NCBI RefSeq assembly: GCF_033568475.1
Contig: NC_133123.1
Coordinates: forward strand, 161,711,753-161,775,752
Direction of reading: 5' to 3'
Source: Henckelia pumila
Lineage: Eukaryota > Streptophyta > Magnoliopsida > Lamiales > Gesneriaceae
Length of the DNA stretch: 64,000 nucleotides
The notes below the pieces were generated by a model. The model was not told the DNA's origin and did not search any database. It saw only the letters and a list, made by a program, of their open reading frames with translations. Shown here in pieces: positions 59,120-64,000 of the stretch. A program made the position numbers and the translations under genes. How positions within the stretch are numbered: the first letter of the stretch is position 1; the number at the start of each line of letters is the position of its first letter.

Positions 59120-62100
59120 TCAAATGGCATCGGCACCATCTCCGAATGTTGATAAAGAAAAGGGGGCTATAGCCACGTTGAAAGAACGCGATCCTACTTT
59201 ATCGATATGCTTCATCTCAAAATCACCCTCCTACAAGATTTTAAACGAATAAAGAGCTGTTTCGGTAACATTTAGAGGAACTTAATAGAAAAATCTGATG
59301 AAGAGTTATGTGTAGTTGTTACTAAGATTAAAAATATGTGAATCAGAATCAGTAACTTGTATATTAGGCAGTGGGGCATGAATAATGGATTATGCACTCA
59401 TTAGTTGCTATTTGGAGGGTGCAATAAAGCATAAAACCATCTCACCATTCTGCCACTAGGTGTGCCCAATGGACATGCAGATGAATACTCAAAGCCAGTA
59501 TTGGGAAGAATCACTGGTTGTTCACCAATAACTCCTATACCACTAGTTAGAGAAGAAGGAATCAGTAAACGGAGATTAGTCATAAAATAAAGACGGAGGT
59601 ACTCAAAATACCAGTAGCATAAATTGTAAAAGTATCGTTAAGAGATTATAGTCCATCCATAATTTAAGCAATAGCCAAACAATAACTTACTGAACATTCT
59701 CGATTTTCCCATTGTCGTCGGTGATGATCCAGTGCCTTCTAAGAAGTTGTACAGGGCGGTCCGAGTTGTTTGTGATTCTGATTCTGTATGCAAAAAAATA
59801 AAGACCCCTCGAAGGTTGACTTCGGCCCTCGATGTACACACTTCTAACTTGAACCCTAATGCCCTGGAAAAAAAATTCATAGTTGGCCTTTGATTCATAT
59901 GTGATGATTATCTTCCTTAGGCCAACTTAATGTTGAATAATTTTAGGAGCGGAACAAGATTGGCCTGCCTCAACTTAACTCCTACAGCGTGACCGGTGCG
60001 AACTGCCAAATAAATGAATAGCCGGCTCATTGCTATTAAACAAATTAACTAGATTTGTAATTAACTGCATCATTAATTAAAGTTTTATAGCATGCCATGC
60101 AAATTTAGTTTCAAGTCGCTAACAATCAAGAAGAAAAGAATAAAAAATAAATCAATCAATCAAGAAGCAAAGAATGACATGAAAAGTATGTAAGATCTGT
60201 GTACTCAAAAACAAATAGTGAACTATAGTTTGATAAAAAAAATATATATATATTAGCTGTAGAAGGTTCAACATAAAATAAGTAGTTGGACCAGAAGAAA
60301 GACATAAAACCATCATACCAAATAGAATAACGTGGAGAATCATCACTAAAATAAAAACAGTCCAGACATATATAGGATGTTTGGCATACCAAGGTTGTTG
60401 CATCACTTGTGCATTTCAAGAGACAATGAGGAGCAATTTCCTTGAGCTCGTCACGGTACCTAGCTGCATCCTGAAAATATGTGCAGTATATTAAAAATTT
60501 TAAAAAAAAAAAAAAAAAAAGGACACAAACATCTGGTTGATTTATTAAGCCTTAGAAATTTTTATCAATAACGGAAATATACCAGTAACTGGCTACTCGA
60601 TGCAAACTAATAGAAATTTGGTCTACTCATTTAATGCATGCACGATCTTACACACTCAGAAAGCTTCAGATACCATCAAGGGTGATCGTATAGAAATAAA
60701 AATTATTTCTATATTGCAATGTTTTACTATTACAAGTTTTGGCAAACCCGATGCATTTCAGTTCAAGGCGGCTTCCTGCCATCTCCTGGAAATAGATCAG
60801 GATTTAACCAAAAGAATCATCAAAACCATGCATCATTTTTTTTCCTTGATAAATGAGTAAGTTGGATTCGGGTTTTCAGATACTCACAGCAGAAGAAAAA
60901 TAAATCCTATCCACCTAATTACAAGCGATGTTGTCACATATTAATATTATAACTCGAACAAATTACAAGTCTACCTTGATCCAAAACCTTTTTGTCTCTA
61001 AAACTGGTTACTCATATATACATGCATTGGTCATTTTTAGTGTGAAAAGGTTTAAAAATTAAGTTTCTTTTCACCTCCTGGATGTACTACATGTTTATCA
61101 TCCAATCGAACATCTTAGGTAGAGCAGGAACAAACTAATAACCATCACACTTAAACTAATGAAGTATCATTTGAACATGTATACATTCATCCCATTTGCA
61201 AAATACGATGTTCCCACCAACTTTCATCGTGAAATGTGCGGAAAAGATTGTTTGATTCATCATGATTACAAGAAAATTCCATTAGGGGAAGCAAGTAAAG
61301 AAAAAAAAAAGTGAGAAAAGGTATACACACATCAAATCTCTCCTCGGCAATGGCCTCCCGCAACAATCTCCGCAGTCGTAAAACTGGCTCCTCTTCCTCA
61401 AATAGTTTCAGGGAATCACGAAGTCTAGCAGCTTCTTTGTAATCCTAAAGTGATTTATTAACAATAAAAAGTGGCACAGAATAAAACTCTCAAACAATTT
61501 CTCATACAATTATGCTACAACGCTCTTTACACAGGACCATCCAACTCTGTCAAATAATTTTTTTGCTAGTGAAACAAATTCATGTAGATCAACGGACTGA
61601 CCAAACTAACTTAAACATTAATACATTACATAGTACATACTGTTCAGCAGAACCTCAAAATACTCACAGATTCATACTTCACGTCCCTTGTGGTAAAAAA
61701 AAAAGGGTCATGGAACCATCCACAGACGAACCCAGAAAATTCGATATGGTGCGTGCGACTCTGTGCATAAAGGCAGGTGAAATTACAAATAAAATTTTAA
61801 AACTTTTAATTTTGAGATGATCATCACCGCTATTCTACCCCTGAAAGGCAAGGGCGTGCCATTTTCTTGTCACTCGAGACAAAAACGACCACTGACTGAT
61901 AAAATTCCTCACCGTAGAACAGTAAATGCCAACAAAATGGCACTCTTGCATTACACAATACTAGTTCAAATACAAACAGATAAGCAAGCTATGCTTAGCT
62001 GAGATATGTTCTGACAGCCCATCAAACCCCAAATTCATGTCTTTCTACACTTCACTCCAAACAGAACGCCCGAGGAAGAAATATGGCATAATCCTTTCTT

Positions 62101-62364
62101 CAACACAAATAATTCAAAATCAAAACAAAAAACAAAAAACAAATTCACCTCAGATTTAGCAGCAACTTCCAATTGTTGCTTCAACAGAGCATATGTTTCC
62201 GCCCGAGAAAAAAAGGATCCCTGGCTCGAACCCGAACTCTGCGATGTACTGCAAGCAACAATTCTGTTCACCCGCAAAGTATGATCTTTGACGCCGCCAT
62301 TGATTCGACTCCGCAACGACAGAGAATTGAAATCCGATATTAATTTCAGATTCAAAGAATGCAT
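59120..62364 (-). CDS. UVR-motif and ApaG (DUF525) domain protein, probably plastid
   Basis: Six exons: 62,364-62,149, 61,444-61,331, 60,470-60,390, 59,863-59,691, 59,542-59,446 and 59,230-59,120. All junctions are GT-AG and in phase, giving 263 residues. The Ser/Arg-rich N terminus, poor in acidic residues, suits a plastid transit peptide. UVR-like helices follow ([31 protein letters not shown]; about 73-130). Then comes an ApaG beta-sandwich (about 140-245) with the stretch [20 protein letters not shown] and the ends GEQPVILP and [15 protein letters not shown] motifs mediate protein contacts, as in Clp adaptors, and ApaG domains occur in several plant adaptor proteins. The partner and exact role are not known to me. 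The exon 5 acceptor (CTAACTAG) gives His where Gln would also fit. Confidence 0.88.
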
Positions 62365-62789
62365 TTTTAAAATCTCTTTCTCTCGATGAAATTCAAGGGG
62401 ATGGGAGCTTTATCTCATGCAGCTCTTCAAACTACATGTGAAGTTACTATAATGGACATGTGATGGGGATTCCAAGCGCCGCGTGTAGCGGGGCAATTCG
62501 GGGATTCCGGCACTCACTGATATTTCAATGGCCTGGAGCCATTTGAGTCTTGAAGAGAGGCAGAGGACTGAAAGCAGGAGATTTTTGCGGTCTATGGCTC
62601 AGAATTTTACACGTCTCAGCTTTTAAAGATTTTTATTTATTATTTATACAAGGTCAAAATAAAAAAATTTATACAAGTATTTTTTTTTTGGTTTAGCTAT
62701 GACTGATTTTTAATCGGTCATTTGCTAAATAACGTTGAAATTACGGTTTTAAAAAAACCATAGCCAACATCACGCGCCATACTATGGAC
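62365..62789 (-). other. Promoter region of the UVR-ApaG gene
   Basis: About 250 bases upstream of the start are less AT-rich than the flanks and probably hold the 5' UTR and promoter. No definite TATA box was chosen. Confidence 0.4.
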
Positions 62790-63951
62790 CAGAGGCGGAT
62801 TTAGGATTTTAGTTTTGGGAGGGTCGTTTACAAAATAAAGACAAAATATTAAAAGAAAAAAAATTATATTGTTGTTAACAAATATATTTTTAGCTAAAAA
62901 AATTCAATGTTCTATAAAACTTTCAAAATCTTCAATGATATCATCACAAAAATTTTTTGCATTGTCTCTTTTTGTAAATATCATTTTCACATTTTTAGAT
63001 GCAAAATAAGTAATCAAATTTAAGTTAATTTACTAGTAAACCCACAAACTTAATTTTTCGTAACAGACGTTAAGGGTAAAATTGCGAAAACATATTTTAG
63101 TGTGATTGACACCAAAATCAGTTTTTATCACGATCCCAACTTTTATAAAATAATAAATATATAATTTTAGAGGAATTTTAGAATAAGAGAAAGAGAAAAA
63201 TATATATAGATTTTCATTTTTCATGATGAATAGCCTATTTATTTTTATTTTTATTTGTTCGTACTTTTTTTATTTTACTTCCTTCGTCCCATATATATTG
63301 TCCTCTTTGAATTTTCACACAGATTAAGAAAATGTATTGAAAAAATAAATTTTATATAAACTTCCTATTTTGTCCCTATTCAATGTATTAAAAAATGATT
63401 GCACAATTTTCAAGGTGTAGTTAATAGGGGTATATTAGTAAAGAAGTGTAAACAAATATTACTAAATATAGCATATGACTATATATTTGAGACAAACAAA
63501 AAAGGAAACGTGGACAATATAATTGGAACGAATGGAGTATATAATTTTAGAGAAAAAATTTAAAATATTTAAATAAATAAACAACTTAGATAATTTATTA
63601 GAAGAATATTCATTTTCATTTCCGGATGAATAACCCGTTTTTTTTTATCAATTGCAATTTTTTATTATATACATATTTTGAGAACAATAAGTTACATATT
63701 TTGAGAATTAATTAATAAAATAAGTAAAAGGGCAAAAAAATAAAAAAAATGGGGCACGGAGATTCGAACGTGAGCATCTCCAAAAAATGAAAGACCTACC
63801 CACTAGCCCACACACTATCTTGAAACATTGATGGGCCAAGAATTAATTAAATACTTTTTAAAATCTAATATATATGTTTATATATCCTAAAAATTTCCAA
63901 ATTTTTTGGGGAGTCGTGGCCCACCTTAGCCCTATGGTGGCTCCGCCCCTG
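62790..63951. mobile_element. hAT-type non-autonomous element
   Basis: This 1,162-bp element begins CAGAGGCGGATTTAGG and ends GGTGGCTCCGCCCCTG, so the ends are inverted repeats of the CAGGGGCGGA type. It is flanked by the 8-bp duplication CTATGGAC (62,782-62,789 and 63,952-63,959). No transposase frame is present. A tRNA-like stretch (GGAGATTCGAACGTGAGC) is at 63,758-63,775. A second MITE is nested inside. Confidence 0.85.
63278..63537. mobile_element. Stowaway-like MITE nested in the hAT element
   Basis: Ends are CTTCCTTCGTCCCATATATATTGTCC-like at the left and GGACAATATAATTGGAACGA, ATGGAG at the right, forming inverted repeats. TA flanks both sides (63,276-63,277 and 63,538-63,539), as expected for Tc1/mariner-type Stowaway elements. 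260 bp, AT-rich. Confidence 0.75.
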
Positions 63952-64000
63952 CTATGGACCCTCGTTGGAGTCTTTGTTACATTTGTATAGAATCATCGTC

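Noticed and set aside
61512-62002. Plus-strand ORFs at 61,512-61,820 and 61,817-62,002
   Set aside because: They lie in an intron of the minus-strand UVR-ApaG gene and have no domain.
63740-63790. tRNA gene
   Set aside because: Only a T-arm-like stretch (GATTCGAAC) is visible; no full cloverleaf.

Overview
The window is nuclear DNA of a flowering plant. It has split genes with GT-AG introns, plant LTR retrotransposons, MITEs and an R1-type NLR. R1-type NLRs are known mainly from asterids such as Solanales and Lamiales, so an asterid, perhaps a Lamiales species, is the likeliest source; the species cannot be read from the sequence. All gene models are read by eye from open frames and splice sites; no database was searched.

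Bases 1-37,362 are almost entirely repetitive. A segment of about 1.6 kb was tandemly duplicated (unit A 1,362-13,075; unit B 13,076-37,362), and each copy then took its own insertions. Unit A holds a minus-strand Ty3/gypsy chromovirus of Tekay/Del type (Gypsy-1, 1,637-11,706, TSD TAATG). Unit B holds a minus-strand Ty1/copia element (Copia-1, 14,061 to about 36,850). Copia-1 was entered by a second Tekay-type element (Gypsy-2, 15,915-32,709, TSD GCTAT), which was entered by a plus-strand Copia-2 (21,050-30,542, TSD CACTT). LTR differences agree with this order: about 3 in 1,861 bp for Copia-2, about 6 in 1,341 bp for Gypsy-2, and clearly more plus indels for Copia-1 and Gypsy-1. Features of note are a string of eight short hairpins and a possible intron in the Copia-2 leader, a possible intron between gag and protease in Gypsy-1, a non-standard self-complementary primer-site region in Copia-1, and repeat arrays in two LTR promoters.

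From 38 kb on the window is genic. There is a three-exon CC-NB-ARC-LRR gene of R1 type with two LRR blocks (minus, 38,159-42,673), a five-exon gene for a PX plus Rubicon-homology (DUF4206) protein (plus, 46,765-51,958), a two-exon gene for a small secreted defensin-like peptide (minus, 52,931-54,554), a frameshifted gene for a multi-pass membrane protein (minus, 55,096-57,348), and a six-exon gene for a probable plastid UVR plus ApaG-domain protein (minus, 59,120-62,364). Small DNA elements lie between them: a MULE-type MITE, hAT-type elements and a Stowaway-like MITE nested in one of these, most with clear target-site duplications. The genes have no obvious shared pathway.
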